Below are positions 1 through 10,739 of a stretch of 64,000 nt of DNA, piece after piece. Position 1 is the stretch's first letter, and every line of letters starts with the position of its first letter. Source of the DNA: Torymus aiolomorphi (taxonomy: Eukaryota > Arthropoda > Insecta > Hymenoptera > Torymidae); contig CM070873.1 in assembly GCA_036365515.1 (NCBI GenBank), positions 174,708,104 through 174,772,103 of the forward strand. The letters run 5' to 3'. The notes under the pieces are model-generated. The model saw only the letters and a program-made list of their open reading frames with translations. It ran no database searches and was not told where the DNA came from. Made by a program: the position numbers and the translations under genes.

Positions 1-917
1 TAAATAATGAAGGGCAAAAATTAAAGTTGTAAACTTTAAATAATATTAAATATGAAAATTTGTAATTATTTGACAGGGTAAAATTATTTATTACAACTCT
101 GAAAAAAAATATTTGTTATTTTACAAATGTATAATACGTTAAACTTTATTAATGAAATAATTTTGAAAATGAAGCTTATGACGGCCGTGATGTTATTAAA
201 TGTAAAAATGTATAAGACGTTAATGATTTATAACAGTAAATTCATTTTATTTGCGCAACGTTTTGATCTTATTAATGATGATCCTTTTTAAGTAAATAAA
301 TTTGTTCGGGAAGAATATTTTTTTTAAATTAAGATATTTACCTTTAGATAAAATTTGATGAAACTTTAATTATTAAACATAGTTATTTTTAAATATTCGG
401 AAAATATTGATACAATATTGGTACAATATCGATACAATATGGATATAGAATATCTATATTTTTCTTATTTATAAAAATTTACGTTATTATAATTTTTTCT
501 CTAAGTATTTAATAGAATGACTTTCACCTTAAACTTAAAATTGAATGCTAATAATTCTAAATTTTCTTTGTTTTATGATTTTACTATGCAAAAATTATAT
601 TTATTAAAACTATGCAATTTTTAGTTCCCTTAAATCATTCATATATTTATTTAGCAATAAAAGTAAATAAATAACGAAATGAGATATGTAATAAATATAA
701 TAAAAAGCTTTTATTCACCTTTCTCGTCTATTACAAAATTTTGTTGAATAACTTTGATAAACTTCTTTAACAAATTGTCAAATTATCACTGTTTCTATAT
801 TCCACATAATTGCACCACTATAGTTTTTATTGAAAAAATCATGTAAACTCAATTGAAGTAACTGCTTTCGATTTTATCTAAATAACTATTAATTGCTCTA
901 TTTTTTATTAATGCATA
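1..917. other. AT-rich DNA without a gene
   Basis: All frames are closed at short intervals and the composition is strongly A+T. I see no splice-delimited coding block, RNA gene or clear repeat. Short runs such as the repeated 'caatat' around 410-450 look like low-complexity drift. Confidence 0.6.
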
Positions 918-1338
918 GGGGAGATCGAGGCAAGTTGGCATACGGGTAGGTTGGCCCAATGCTAATATCTCGTGATTGCAGTAACAGAGGTCAAAACCTG
1001 TCAAACTGTCGATGTTAGTCATGTACATTGGAACGAGGAATATTCGTTTTATTTTTCAGTCGGAAGTTTGAAAATTTTCTCATATACAGGAGTAAATTTT
1101 ATATTCCAGAAAATTTCCAGTGATTCTTGAAAAGATTATGATTATCTATTTTTAAACGTAATTTAGGTTATAATGATTAATTATTTAATAATTTTAGCAC
1201 TTTGTATTATTTACATATTTAAATTTTCAATATTATTAGCATAATTTTTAAATTAAAATGTACCCGTGTTACAAAAAAACCCGTGTTACATAAAGAAAAT
1301 GTAGAAAGTGGTCTAACTATAGCACCGGTCTCTCCCAC
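918..1338. repeat. Possible small MITE-like element with imperfect ends
   Basis: The left edge begins GGGGAGATCGAGG and the right edge, read on the minus strand, begins GTGGGAGAGACCGG. These are similar but imperfect inverted ends about 420 bp apart. The interior has no coding capacity. Flanking duplications were not resolved. This could be chance similarity or one decayed MITE; confidence is low. Confidence 0.25.
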
Positions 1339-2214
1339 ATTCAAAAGCTTAGGAATAAAAAAAAAAATCAAATGCGGTATTGTTTTTATTTTATTATTCA
1401 ACAAAAATTTTGCAATACTAAATGAACTTCTTTTTATTGAAAGTGAATTATTTGTTTGGTAAAGAAATTAAAGAAAACTAAAAAATATGTGCAAATACGA
1501 GTAGGGCAACAATCGTCTATATTACGTTATAAATTTATAATATACGATTCAGGAATAATAGATTTTACTAATCTTAAAATGCAATTATTTAATCTAAAAA
1601 AAAATATTAATTGCAATAGTAGTAATAATTCGTTATTGAATCGAATGCTCAACTGCAAAACATTGGAATAAGAAAAATATTCACTTGTTATATCTTTCTA
1701 GTACTAATCAAATAAAGTAGTACATCACGCAATAATTATTACCATTATTATCTTTTCATTATCATTACTATAAACACAAACATCTGGTGATGAGAACAAT
1801 AGTTTATAGAATCTGCCTTTACTTCTCTTACCAATAATAATACATTGAAAATGATCTTTTCTTCAACTGTTTTAGTTATGAATTAAATTCAAGAAACAAC
1901 TTTTTTTGGTGTGTATTTGTTTATAACAATTATGAAAAATTATGGATTAATAAAAAGTCCTATTCGATTTAAAATTTAAGTCTTTTATACTACCTAACAA
2001 TGCAAAAAATTTCAGGATTTTACATAAAAAAAGAAAAAAAGAAAAAAAAAGGTGCTAATATATTGGCTCCTGTGACTGCAAGGGTAACCATGTACCTAAA
2101 ATAGATTTTATGGGGCGCATATCAGTCTAAAATCATTAATATTATCCAAAATTTACGTGTCATATTCAATTTGGTAGAATAGATAAAATAACTTGAAGAT
2201 GTTTATTATTATTG
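1339..2214. other. AT-rich DNA without a supported gene
   Basis: A 71-codon open frame at 1456-1671 on the plus strand is lysine/asparagine-rich, as expected for chance translation of A-rich DNA. It has no neighbour, motif or splice context. A purine run (AAAAAGAAAAAAAGAAAAAAA type) lies near 2025-2050. Nothing else is seen. Confidence 0.5.
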
Positions 2215-2825
2215 GGCTATATGGTATATGAGTAAATCGGATTTACTAAATTCATAATTTTGTGACCCTTTTCGAGTTCCAAAATTTCTTTTCCGAGCAC
2301 ACCTATGAGACACGTTTTTTGGCACATTACACATTATATTATAAGAAGAAATTATGGGTGCATCCATTTTTTTGCTGCATTTCATTTTTCTTATGGGAAT
2401 TTAACATGGGAAAAATGGACGAAAAGTGCGGTCCTTGTTGATTAACCAATAGCAAGCTATGAAAGTGGCCAACAAACATTCCACGAAAAACGATTACAGT
2501 AAAAAAAGAGCTTTAATTTGAGATGAGAATCGTTAAAATCGGTCAATTCGGCGCCAAGTTACGTGCATTTGAAAATCGCTAAAAATAATCAAAAATCATT
2601 GAATTACGTGGATTCGGGAAAAATCGCTCATTTTCCTCAGCAAAATATGGATTTCACCCAAAAGTTTTCGATTGGACAACGTTTTTTCCTTATAATATAA
2701 GGTGTAATGTGCCAGAAAAAACATGTCTCATAGGTGTGCTAAAAAAAAAAAAAATTTTTGGAACACGAGAAGGGTTACGAAGTTAAGGATTTACTGATGA
2801 TATATTCTCATTTCACGTATAAAAA
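2215..2825. repeat. Palindromic MITE-like element
   Basis: The left arm (about 2215-2350) and right arm (about 2680-2825) are reverse complements with scattered mismatches. Shared landmarks, read inwards, are a 'gagttcc' / 'gtgttcc' block, then an identical AGCACACCTATGAGACA block (left has GAGCACACC), then GGCACATTACA and TTATATTATAAG. The roughly 330 bp spacer is unique and non-coding. The structure fits a foldback or long-TIR MITE with no transposase. Target duplications were not resolved. Confidence 0.6.
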
Positions 2826-3089
2826 TTCACGATTGGTGATTTACGACCCTAAAACTCTTTATGAGCAGCTAAAAAAAAATACGTGTCTCATATTTTTCGA
2901 TATAGAAGCCGTATGCAAAGTCTCAGGTAAATCGGTGAGTGACACTTCCGTAGGGTTACTTGTAAGACCGATAACTACTATTTACGAAATTCGAAACATA
3001 GAAAAAAATACAATTTATGAAACTACATTTACAATAGCAGCATGTTCAGTCTGTAACTCATTCTGTTATAAAATCAACGGAATTTTATA

Positions 3090-3290
3090 GTTGGCCGAAT
3101 CCATCTCAAATCGAAGAGCCAGAGTATGCCTACCTCATCGATCATTTTGGAATGAAAGTATTGCTGTTCTTCTCAAAAAATTATTCGATACGTATTTTTT
3201 TCATTTTCCGATTGTACTAAAATTACATTCGGTTGGCAATGTCAAAAGTGACTTACAAAATCCTAACTTCCAAATTTTATTTTTCAAGGT
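3090..3290 (+). repeat. Dispersed repeat, copy 1 (inverted relative at 54590-54800)
   Basis: The segment beginning TTGGCCGAATCCATCTCAAA and running through ATTACATTCGGTTGGCAAT to CAAATTTTATTTTTCAA matches, in reverse complement, 54590-54800 over about 200 bp with modest divergence. A shorter related piece ('ggccgaatcaatcttcagtcgaatagccagagtatgg') begins near 5832. The open frame at 3091-3324 lies inside this repeat and is therefore not treated as a gene. Confidence 0.6.
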
Positions 3291-3486
3291 CATCTTCGGA
3301 CAGCTGGTCTTTAAGTTCTTCTAATGAATTTTTCCTTTAATGAATTTTTTACTTGTGGTAGGGAATATAAATACCTATCCGACCGCGTGTGTTGGATATT
3401 GTATTTTTGCCCATAGAAAGAAAAAAAATAAATACTTATTTACCCTTAGAATATATTTGCCCTTAGAATATATCTTTTATTTATGT
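3291..3486. other. Unassigned stretch between repeats
   Basis: AT-rich sequence with a short near-duplication of 'ccttagaatatat' around 3443-3475. No gene seen. Confidence 0.4.
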
Positions 3487-3731
3487 ATCAAGAAATCTAT
3501 CTGGCCAGACGCGCTCAAGAATGCTGAGGTAGTCCCTATCTACAAGACTGGTGAAAAATCCAGTATCAGTGATTACAGATCAATCTCTCTAATATCAAAC
3601 ATTGCGAAAATTTTTGAAAAAATAATTTACAATAAATTATACCTTTTTTTTGAAAAAACATAACATAATATCAGAAAAACAATATAGCTTGTTAAGAATA
3701 GAGGAACTACTGATGCACTAAATTCTACAAC
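3487..3731 (+). pseudogene. Non-LTR retrotransposon reverse transcriptase, 5' fragment
   Basis: The plus-strand frame from about 3487 gives a recognisable RT 0/1/2 block: a D-LK-A-VVPIYK-G stretch, then SDYRSISLISN (YRPISLLSN in the family, with P changed to S), then IAKIFEKIIYNKL. Reading is lost in the T-run near 3645-3655, but the next frame continues with a K-N-R-G-T-T-D-A-L-N-S block up to about 3728, where the foldback element begins. The RT resumes at 9595. By family knowledge this is a Jockey/CR1-superfamily-type polymerase. It is a dead fragment: frameshifted and interrupted. Confidence 0.75.
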
Positions 3732-3819
3732 CTGTTCTCGAAATGTATGTCTTACTGAACAAAATCTGGTAGAACACAAAATTTTAAGATGGAAGTGACG
3801 TTACCGTTTTTTTCAAATT

Positions 3820-4225
3820 TTGCGGCTCGCGGAGAAGTGGGCGGAGCTCGCGCGATATGGTAAGCAGAAGTGGGAGAGGCGCGTCATTGGTGCTTCATCT
3901 GCTGGAGGGGGATTGCTGGCATCTCCCGATCGATATCCTGCTCCCCTGATACTACACGATCGACATACTTCTCAAATTCCCCCACTTTCTTGTCAACGAA
4001 GGCTTGCTGGTACCTCCCGTTCGATCTTCTTCTCTCTTGCTCCTACCAGCTCGATATCCTTCTCCCCTGATCCTACTAGCTTCTTCCTGAACGTGTCTTG
4101 TCCCCTCTCTCCCTCTCCCTCTCTCCCGCATACTTTCTCAGTTGCACTCGTACTTTCTCAGTCGGTCTCGTTTTTTCACGCTCTCTCTCTCGTACTTCCT
4201 CGGTCGTTCTCGTCCTTTCTCGGTC
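3820..4225. repeat. Left arm outer segment of foldback element
   Basis: GC-richer DNA with repeated CGATCGATATCCT / CTTCTCCC motifs about 40-60 bp apart, mirrored on the opposite strand at 9040-9422. Long open frames here are low-complexity Ser/Pro/Leu translations present in both orientations and are not treated as genes. Confidence 0.6.
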
Positions 4226-4229
4226 TTTA

Positions 4230-4605
4230 TCATACTTCATCACACACGCACACACACATAGACACGCAAATGTACGCACGTACACACAACCATGCTCGCA
4301 CGCACGCACACATACACACATGCACACACACGCATACGTACGTACGCACACCCTTGCTCACACACACCCACACATACACATACACGCACACACGCACACA
4401 AACCCACGCTTGCACACGTCACACACACACGCGTACACATACAGGCACATACACACTCATACGTACTCACACACACTCACTCTAACACGCACGCACCCAC
4501 GCCCGCACATATATTCATAAACACACGCACACAAACGCATACTTACGCACACACACCCACGCTCGAATGAATGCACGCACGCACGTACACACACACGTGC
4601 CGGCA
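4230..4605. repeat. Degenerate (CA)n microsatellite, left arm
   Basis: About 375 bp of CACACA/CGCACG/TACACA repeats with GC and GT interruptions. It yields His/Thr-rich open frames on the plus strand and Cys/Val-rich ones on the minus strand, all artefacts. The mirror tract on the right arm is at 8690-9015. Alternating purine-pyrimidine DNA of this kind is prone to Z-form and slippage (general knowledge). Confidence 0.9.
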
Positions 4606-5004
4606 GCAAGAGAAGTACTTTCGGCCCGCTAGGCAAAGAAATCTGTATTATTACGAATAAAGATCTCATCTAAAGATCGTGTGTGTCTTTCACGTAATCA
4701 TCTCGTACAAACCGAAACTATTAGATAAGTTCGTTATATTTTTAGCTGAAAAAAATTCCATTCTTAATGTCATGTTTGCTAAGTTATAATCACTCGACTT
4801 TATCCGTTAGATGGGTGTACAACCATCTGATAAAAGTGTGTCGGTAGATTACGTTACATTTACTTACGGCCCACCGAATTTGTCCATGACGCTCAAGTAA
4901 TAAAGCCGTCTCGCTGGGCCGACTGTTGAACTGTTGCGTCCGCGTGCGCGTGAGATCCATCGCGTAGTTTTTTTGCATTTTGGTGTCGGAGCGCATCTAA
5001 TAGG

Positions 5005-5335
5005 TGGTCGAGGATTTCGGAGTAGCCGATGACGTTGTCTAGGTAGTACGCTCCATAGTATTTTGTATTTAGATGTCAGAGTGCATGCAATAACTGGTCC
5101 AGGTGTTCAGGGTAGACGATGACGATTCCTAGGTAGTGCGCTCCATAGTTTTTTGCATACAGATGTCAGGGCGCATCTAATAGGTTGTCCAGGTGTTCGG
5201 GGTAGCCAATGATGATGTCTAAGTAGTGCGCTCCGTAGTATTTTACATTCAGATGTAAAGGCACATCTAAAAGGGTGTTCAGATGTTCGGTGTAGCCGAT
5301 GACGATGTCTGATATAATACGGTGAACAATGAGAA
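5005..5335. repeat. ~90 bp satellite units, left arm
   Basis: The landmark GCGCTCCATAG (with GCTCCGTAG variants) recurs at 5051, 5141 and 5231, giving a 90 bp period. Each unit also carries an 'AGATGTCAG-GCGCAT' block and a 'GTTCGGGGTAGCCGATGA' block. The same units in inverse orientation form part of the right arm (7890-8345). Confidence 0.85.
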
Positions 5336-5569
5336 CTATGTTGCTCACAACCTACATAATGCGCAGCACGCTTTCTTTCGGTAAAGGTACTGCTTTTTCA
5401 GAATGATCCTGTGGTACAATCTATTACGAATTGAAGTAGTTATGGTGTGGAATATCCGACCTTTTTATAGCATGAATCTTATTCTAATTTTACTTAAATT
5501 TTGTACACATTATTTTATTTAAGGTTAATTTTACTTAAGGTTTGTAAACTCTGGTGTTCGCAATAGCTA

Positions 5570-5788
5570 CACTGAAAAAAATTTGCCGCAGCATCTGTTT
5601 TCATCACAGTTCGTCAGCGCCCACTTCCCTGCATGCGTGGGACCTCCCACTTTAGGCACAGCGCTTGTCCCGAATGCACCGAGGATATACTGCAGGGGGC
5701 ATGCGCGGCGCGGTTCAACATGTGACATTGCTTTTGGCACAGCGGATGTACTCATCGGGTCAGCTGGAGTACCAAATTTTTTTCAGTG
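5570..5788. mobile_element. 219 bp MITE with TA target duplication
   Basis: It starts CACTGAAAAAAATTT and ends AAATTTTTTTCAGTG, a perfect 15 bp terminal inverted repeat. It is flanked by TA at 5568-5569 and TA at 5789-5790. The interior is GC-rich and distinct from its surroundings. TA duplications are typical of Tc1/mariner-type elements, so this is probably a non-autonomous member. The open frames on both strands across it are incidental. It sits in the loop of the larger foldback element, so it is a later insertion or was carried along. Confidence 0.85.
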
Positions 5789-5790
5789 TA

Positions 5791-7559
5791 TGCTTGAAAA
5801 GGGTAGGAGCATAGAACTTTTTATAGGCATATGGCCGAATCAATCTTCAGTCGAATAGCCAGAGTATGGAGTACTGGAGTACCTCAAGGATTATGAAATG
5901 GGCTAAGGGACTTCCACCTTGTCAAATTTTATCAAAAATGATTTATATTTTTCATATATTAGCTTTATTTTATTATAATAACATTTTGAATCACTTTTAG
6001 GTAATTTTGCATTTAAGAGAGCTTTAGGTATGAAACTTCATGAAAAAGACTAAGACATACAATTTTCATTTTGCATAATACCTGCTTTTAGAGCAGAAGG
6101 TAGCGGTTTTAGATGAATTATTTGTAACTTCATATCTGTTTAAAAAACAAATTGAGGGATACGGGGCTATATGATGGTGGGAGCAATATGGGGTTCTTGA
6201 ATATTTAAAAGATTTAACCTTTTTATAGTCTGGTTTTCGAAAAAATTTATTTATTTAAGTTTAATAAGTGAAATTTTCGAAAAATATTGGACCTAATGAG
6301 TAAAAGAAAAGTAGTGTTTGATAAAATAAAATTTGATAAAATAATCACCAGTACAAAAGTTAATTTACGTGGCTTTTTAAGGGCAGAATAAATTGCTTAG
6401 AATACTTAAAAGACTATATGATTCAGTAACATTCTTTCAACTCCTAACTTTAAGTACCGATAATATTGTTTATGTTTCCCTTATGTTTAAGACTTAATAT
6501 GTTAATTTAAAAAAACATAGGTTTGGGAATATATGATAAAGGCGAAACGGTGAAGCCGTAAAGCATGACGGCATACATAAACAATAACTCGCACCGTGAA
6601 GATGTATGAGAGGTTATAGGAATCTAATCAATAGATTTATTTATCGAAGATTGCTAAAATAAGTTAAAAATAAGTGGTGTGGGTGACAATTACATATAAT
6701 TTTTCTATTTGAATGTAAAAGAAAGATATTTTTCTAATTTATGTAGCGAATTTTTATTGCACCATATTGCCCGTAAATGTCCACCACATTGCCCCATGTA
6801 TGCGGCAATATGAGGGTTCCGAAAATCTATATTAAAACATTATTTTCAGGAGAACTATATTATTTTTGTAAAATGTTCGTAGCACTACATATTCCTGAAG
6901 CTTCATAGAATTAAATGGAATTTTTGTAAAATATTTTGCATGTGTAGGAAAAATACGAATTAATGATATTCATTGTTCGTGAAAGTAGAGATGTTAATCT
7001 TTCAAAATCTATTTAGTGCACCCTCGTATGGATGCCCCACGGCTTGGGAAAAATCACGCAAAAATGGCCAAAATCTAATAAATAAATACAATTGTGCAAA
7101 AACTATTGAATATATTTAGCTGAAATTTCTACTACTTATTAAGTATCATAAGAACCATACTTTAACGAGGTATCAAGCGTCTAGCAAATTTTTTGACAGA
7201 AAATAAACAATCGCAAAAATGGAATTTTCAGTGGTTTTGTGCGATCTCCAGAAAAACAAATTAACTAAATTTAAATCTGAAGGTCGCGTTTTGTAGATCT
7301 TTTTAATATCTACAAAGTTTATATGGAGCTTTTTCTGTAAACTCAATAGTTTTTCCTGACATTTTTTAGCTCATTTACTGAATTATTGTACCTGCTGACT
7401 CCCCTTACAAGAATCCGCTTGCAAACCTCGGGTTACAATTAAGTGGGAAAACAGGCGAACAAAAGATAATTTGACTAGCCTATTGGGTCGACAGTTCAGT
7501 TCCTGTGAGTCACGTGGCGAGGGGAAGGAGTAGTAGTGGGAGAAGGTGGCCGATGATAG
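5791..7559. other. Central unique region of the foldback element
   Basis: AT-rich DNA with no supported open frame and no transposase motif. Two related stretches containing 'gcaatatgggg' / 'gcaatatgaggg' occur near 6183 and 6810. I see nothing else. Confidence 0.5.
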
Positions 7560-7885
7560 AGTTAAGATGGTGCGCTCCTTGGTTTTTTGCATTCAGATCT
7601 GAGAGCGCATGTAATACGTGGTACAGTGTATGTTTAGAGTAGCCGATGATGCAATCTAGATGGTGCGCTCTGTAGTTTTTGTCTCTAGGACTTGAACCGT
7701 ATCCAATGCCTGATGTAGGTGTTCAGGGTAGCCGATGACGGAGTCTAGGTGGTGGGCACCGTAGGTTCTTTCCTCCAGATATTGGAATTCATTGAATACG
7801 TGGTCTAGGTGTTCAGAGTGGCGGATGCCGGTGTCTAGATTGTACGCACCATAGATCTCATTGTTCACTACGTTCTCGATATATT
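7560..7885. repeat. ~90-95 bp satellite units, inner right block (same orientation as left arm)
   Basis: Units with GGTGCGCTC(C/T) landmarks at about 7571, 7662 and 7754 keep the orientation of the left arm (GTAGCCGATGA before CTAGGTGGTG). The array therefore does not belong to the simple palindrome. The orientation flips at about 7885-7900. Confidence 0.8.
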
Positions 7886-7889
7886 TCGA

Positions 7890-8345
7890 CACCCAGACAT
7901 GAAAAACTACGGAGCACACTACGTAGACATCGTCATCGGCTACCTTGACCACCTGGACCAGTTATTGAACGCGCCCTGACATCTAAATGCAAAAAACTAT
8001 GGAGCGCACTACCTAGGCATCGTTGTCGTCTACTCTGAACACCTGAACCAGTTATTGCATGCGCCCTGACATCTAAATGTAAGATACTATGGAGCGCACT
8101 ACCTAGGCATCGTCATCGTCTACCCTGAACACCTGGACCAGTTATTGCATGCGCCCTGACATCTAAATGCAGAAAACTATGGAGTGCACTACCTAGACAT
8201 TGTCATCGGCTACTCCGAAATCCTGGACCAGGTATTGCATGCGCTGTGACATCTAAATGCAAAAAACTATGAAGCACACTACCTCGACTTCGTCATCGGC
8301 TACTCCGAAACCCTGGACTACCTATTAGATGCGCTCTGAGCTAAA
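7890..8345. repeat. ~90 bp satellite units, outer right block (inverted)
   Basis: Units read GGAGCGCACTACCTAGGCAT, then CGTCATCGTCTACC, then GCGCCCTGACATCTAAATG, repeating about every 90-91 bp (near 7910, 8001, 8092, 8182 and 8272). They are the reverse complement of the left-arm units at 5005-5335. Confidence 0.85.
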
Positions 8346-8689
8346 TGCAAAAGCTACGCGATGGACCTCGCAACAGCTCAACAGTCGGCTCAGCGAGACG
8401 ACTTTATTACTTGAGCGTCACGGACAAATCTGGTGGGCCGTATGTAAATGTAACGTAATCTGCCGACACGCTTTTATCACATGGTTGTACACCCATCTAA
8501 CGAATGAAGTCGAATGATAATAACTGAGCAAACATGACATTAAGAGTGGAATCTTTTTCATCTAAAAATATAACGAACTTATCTAATAGTTTCGTGATTT
8601 GTACGAGATGATTACGTGAAAGACACACACAATCTTTGGATGAGATCTTTTTACGTAATAATAGTGATTTTATTTCCCTAGCGAGCCGA

Positions 8690-9015
8690 AAGTACCTCTT
8701 TTGCTGCCGGCAAGCGTGTGTGTACGTGCGTGCGTGCATACGTGCGAGCGTGGGTGTGTGTGCATAAGTATGCGTCTGTGTTCGCGTGTGTTTATTTTTG
8801 TGTGCGGGCGTGTGTGCGTGCGTGTTAGAGTGGGTGTGTATGCGTACGTATGTGTGTGTGGCGTGTGCGAGCGTGGGTTTGTGTGTGTGTATGTGTGAGC
8901 AAGGGTGTACGTGCGTACGTATGCGTATGCGCGTGCGAGAATGGGTGTGTGTGCGTACGTATGCGTGTGTGCGCGCGTGTATATGAGTGTGTGAGCTGTG
9001 TGTGTGCGTGTGTAA
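8690..9015. repeat. Degenerate (TG)n microsatellite, right arm
   Basis: Mirror image of the left-arm CA tract (4230-4605), somewhat shorter and with different interruptions. The two arms have therefore diverged by slippage since they were formed. Confidence 0.9.
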
Positions 9016-9594
9016 CGAAGTATGATAAAGAGCGAGGAAGGATGAGAACGACCGAGGAAGTATGAGAGAGAGCGTGAAAAAAACGAGACCGACCGAGAAA
9101 GTACGAGTGCAACTGAGAAAGTATGCTGGAGAGAGGGAGAAGGAGAGGGAGAGAGGGGACAAGAGACGTTCAGGAAGAAGCTAGTAGGATCAGGGGAGAA
9201 GGATATCGAGCTGGTAGGAGCAGGAGAGAAGGAGATCACACGGGAGATTCCAGCAAGCCTTCGTTGACGAGAAAGTGGGGGGATTTGAGAAGGATGTCGA
9301 TCATGTAGTATCAGGAGAGCAGAGTATCGATCGGGAGATGCCAGTGATCTCCCTCCAGCGGATGTAGCACCAATGACGCGCCTCCTCCACTTGTGCTTAC
9401 CGTATCGCGCAGGCTCTGCCAACTTCTCCGCGAGCCGCGGTCGCCTCAGAGATGGTTGGCTGATTTATTTATTTTTAATAACTTCTTTAATACGCAAAAT
9501 TTGCAAAAAACGGTAACGTGACTTTCGTCTTAAAATTTTGTGTTCTACCAGGATCTGTTGAGTAAGACATACATTTTGAGAACAGTTTGTATAT

Positions 9595-9855
9595 CAAATA
9601 TCATATACAAAGTCTAGATAAAAGTAAACCAATTATTGTTGCTTTCTGAGACTTAGCCAAAGCATTTGATACTGTAAACTATAGAATTCTATTAGATACG
9701 CTTGAACGATATGGCGTAAGAGGAAGCGCGTTAAAACTGATGACTAACTATCTCTCAGATAGGCGACACAAAGTTCAGATTCAAGACTGTAAAAGTGAAT
9801 ACAAAGGAATTACGGCTGTTCCTTAGGGAACTATATTAGGACCATTATGTCATCT
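9595..9855 (+). pseudogene. Non-LTR retrotransposon reverse transcriptase, 3' fragment
   Basis: The frame resumes after the foldback element with a Q-S-L-D-K-S-K-P-I-I-V-A-F block. An in-frame TGA follows, then DLAKAFDTVNY (RT block A, catalytic D), LERYGVRGSALKLMTNYLS and a P-stop-GTILGP block corresponding to PQGTILGP. The downstream YxDD region is missing. It joins 3487-3731 in sense and order. Two stop codons plus the insertion make it non-functional. Confidence 0.8.
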
Positions 9856-10299
9856 CAAATGACAACACGTATTTTGACTAATAAAATCAGAAGATACTAA
9901 GATTAATATTCTAGCCATAGAGTACAACGAAATGAATCTAATCACTCGTACATCAACAGCTAAGATGTTTGAAATAACGACTGAAAATATGTATTATTTT
10001 TCAACACATAAAAGACACATAAAAGACGAATTTTTTTTGTAGTTTAAACTAATCTTGATTTCGAAATTTTGTGCAAAGGTTTAAATAAATTTGCAAAATA
10101 AATAGCTATATGATAATTAATTTACTAAAATTAATCGCAGAAATAATATGTGCAGTTAATTATTATAAATTTAAAATAAATATTTCCTAATTTGTCATCA
10201 ACTGAAATATTCAAGTTCGAGGTATGTGATTTTAAAAACTTGTATGAAAAGTAAAGAATTAGAGTGTGGCTTGTAGGATTAGAATTTCCGAATTTGGGA
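9856..10299. other. AT-rich DNA, nothing recognised
   Basis: No open frame of note and no repeat that I can delimit. The 3' part of the RT element has been lost here. Confidence 0.45.
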
Positions 10300-10605
10300 T
10301 TTATTCGTAACGTTGGGGTATGTGAGTTTGGGGAGCATTGACTTTTTCAAATTTGTGAGCTAAGGTCATATGGGATTTATGGGTTTGGGATTCATGAGTT
10401 TGGGGTATGAAACGTTGGGGTATGTAACGTTGGGGTATGTGAGTTTTGTCTAGCATTGGTTTGAAATTTGTGAGTTAATGTCATACGGGATTTGTGGGTT
10501 TGGGGTTTGTGAGTTTTGGGATATGTATGTTTTGGTGTGTGTGGATTTGAGGTTTGTGTGTTTGGGTCATAAGAGTTTGATGTTTGTTGGTTTGGATATG
10601 TAAGT
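10300..10605. repeat. Degenerate GT-rich tandem repeat
   Basis: Repeated variants of 'gggatttgtgggtttgggg' and 'ggtatgtgagtttgggg', including a direct doublet 'aacgttggggtatgt' near 10410-10440. The period is irregular, about 20-40 bp. No coding capacity. Confidence 0.65.
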
Positions 10606-10739
10606 AATATACCTGGTGTCCCATTTTAAAACCAGCAGGCAAATATCTCAAAAACCTAAGGGAGATGGAAAAAAAATTGAAATAGAAATGTTGTAGGGTT
10701 CAGAGGGGGCCAACTGATGGGGACTTTTGAATGTCAAAT

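Larger units (their letters stand above)
3732..9594. mobile_element. Foldback (long inverted repeat) element, ~5.9 kb
   Basis: The outer sequences are reverse complements: left CTGTTCTCGAAATGTATGTC at about 3732 and right GACATACATTTTGAGAACAG ending about 9585. Similarity continues through arms of roughly 1.6 kb (3732-5340 against 7960-9594), including the CA/TG microsatellites, an ACGTAATCATCTCGTAC block and 90 bp satellites. The central ~2.6 kb is not palindromic and encodes no transposase. The whole unit sits inside the RT gene whose halves lie at 3487-3731 and 9595-9855, which proves insertion. A clean target duplication was not found. It resembles foldback elements, whose mobilising enzyme is usually supplied elsewhere. 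Confidence 0.8.

Noticed and set aside
1456..1671. Small Lys/Asn-rich protein
   Set aside because: Composition matches A-rich DNA. No context, motif or splice signals.
4076..4570. Long His/Thr-rich and Cys/Val-rich open frames on both strands
   Set aside because: They are translations of a CA/TG microsatellite in several frames at once, with mirror copies at 8670-9422.
5005..8345. CRISPR-like array
   Set aside because: Units are contiguous ~90 bp satellites without unique spacers, in a eukaryotic transposon context with introns elsewhere.
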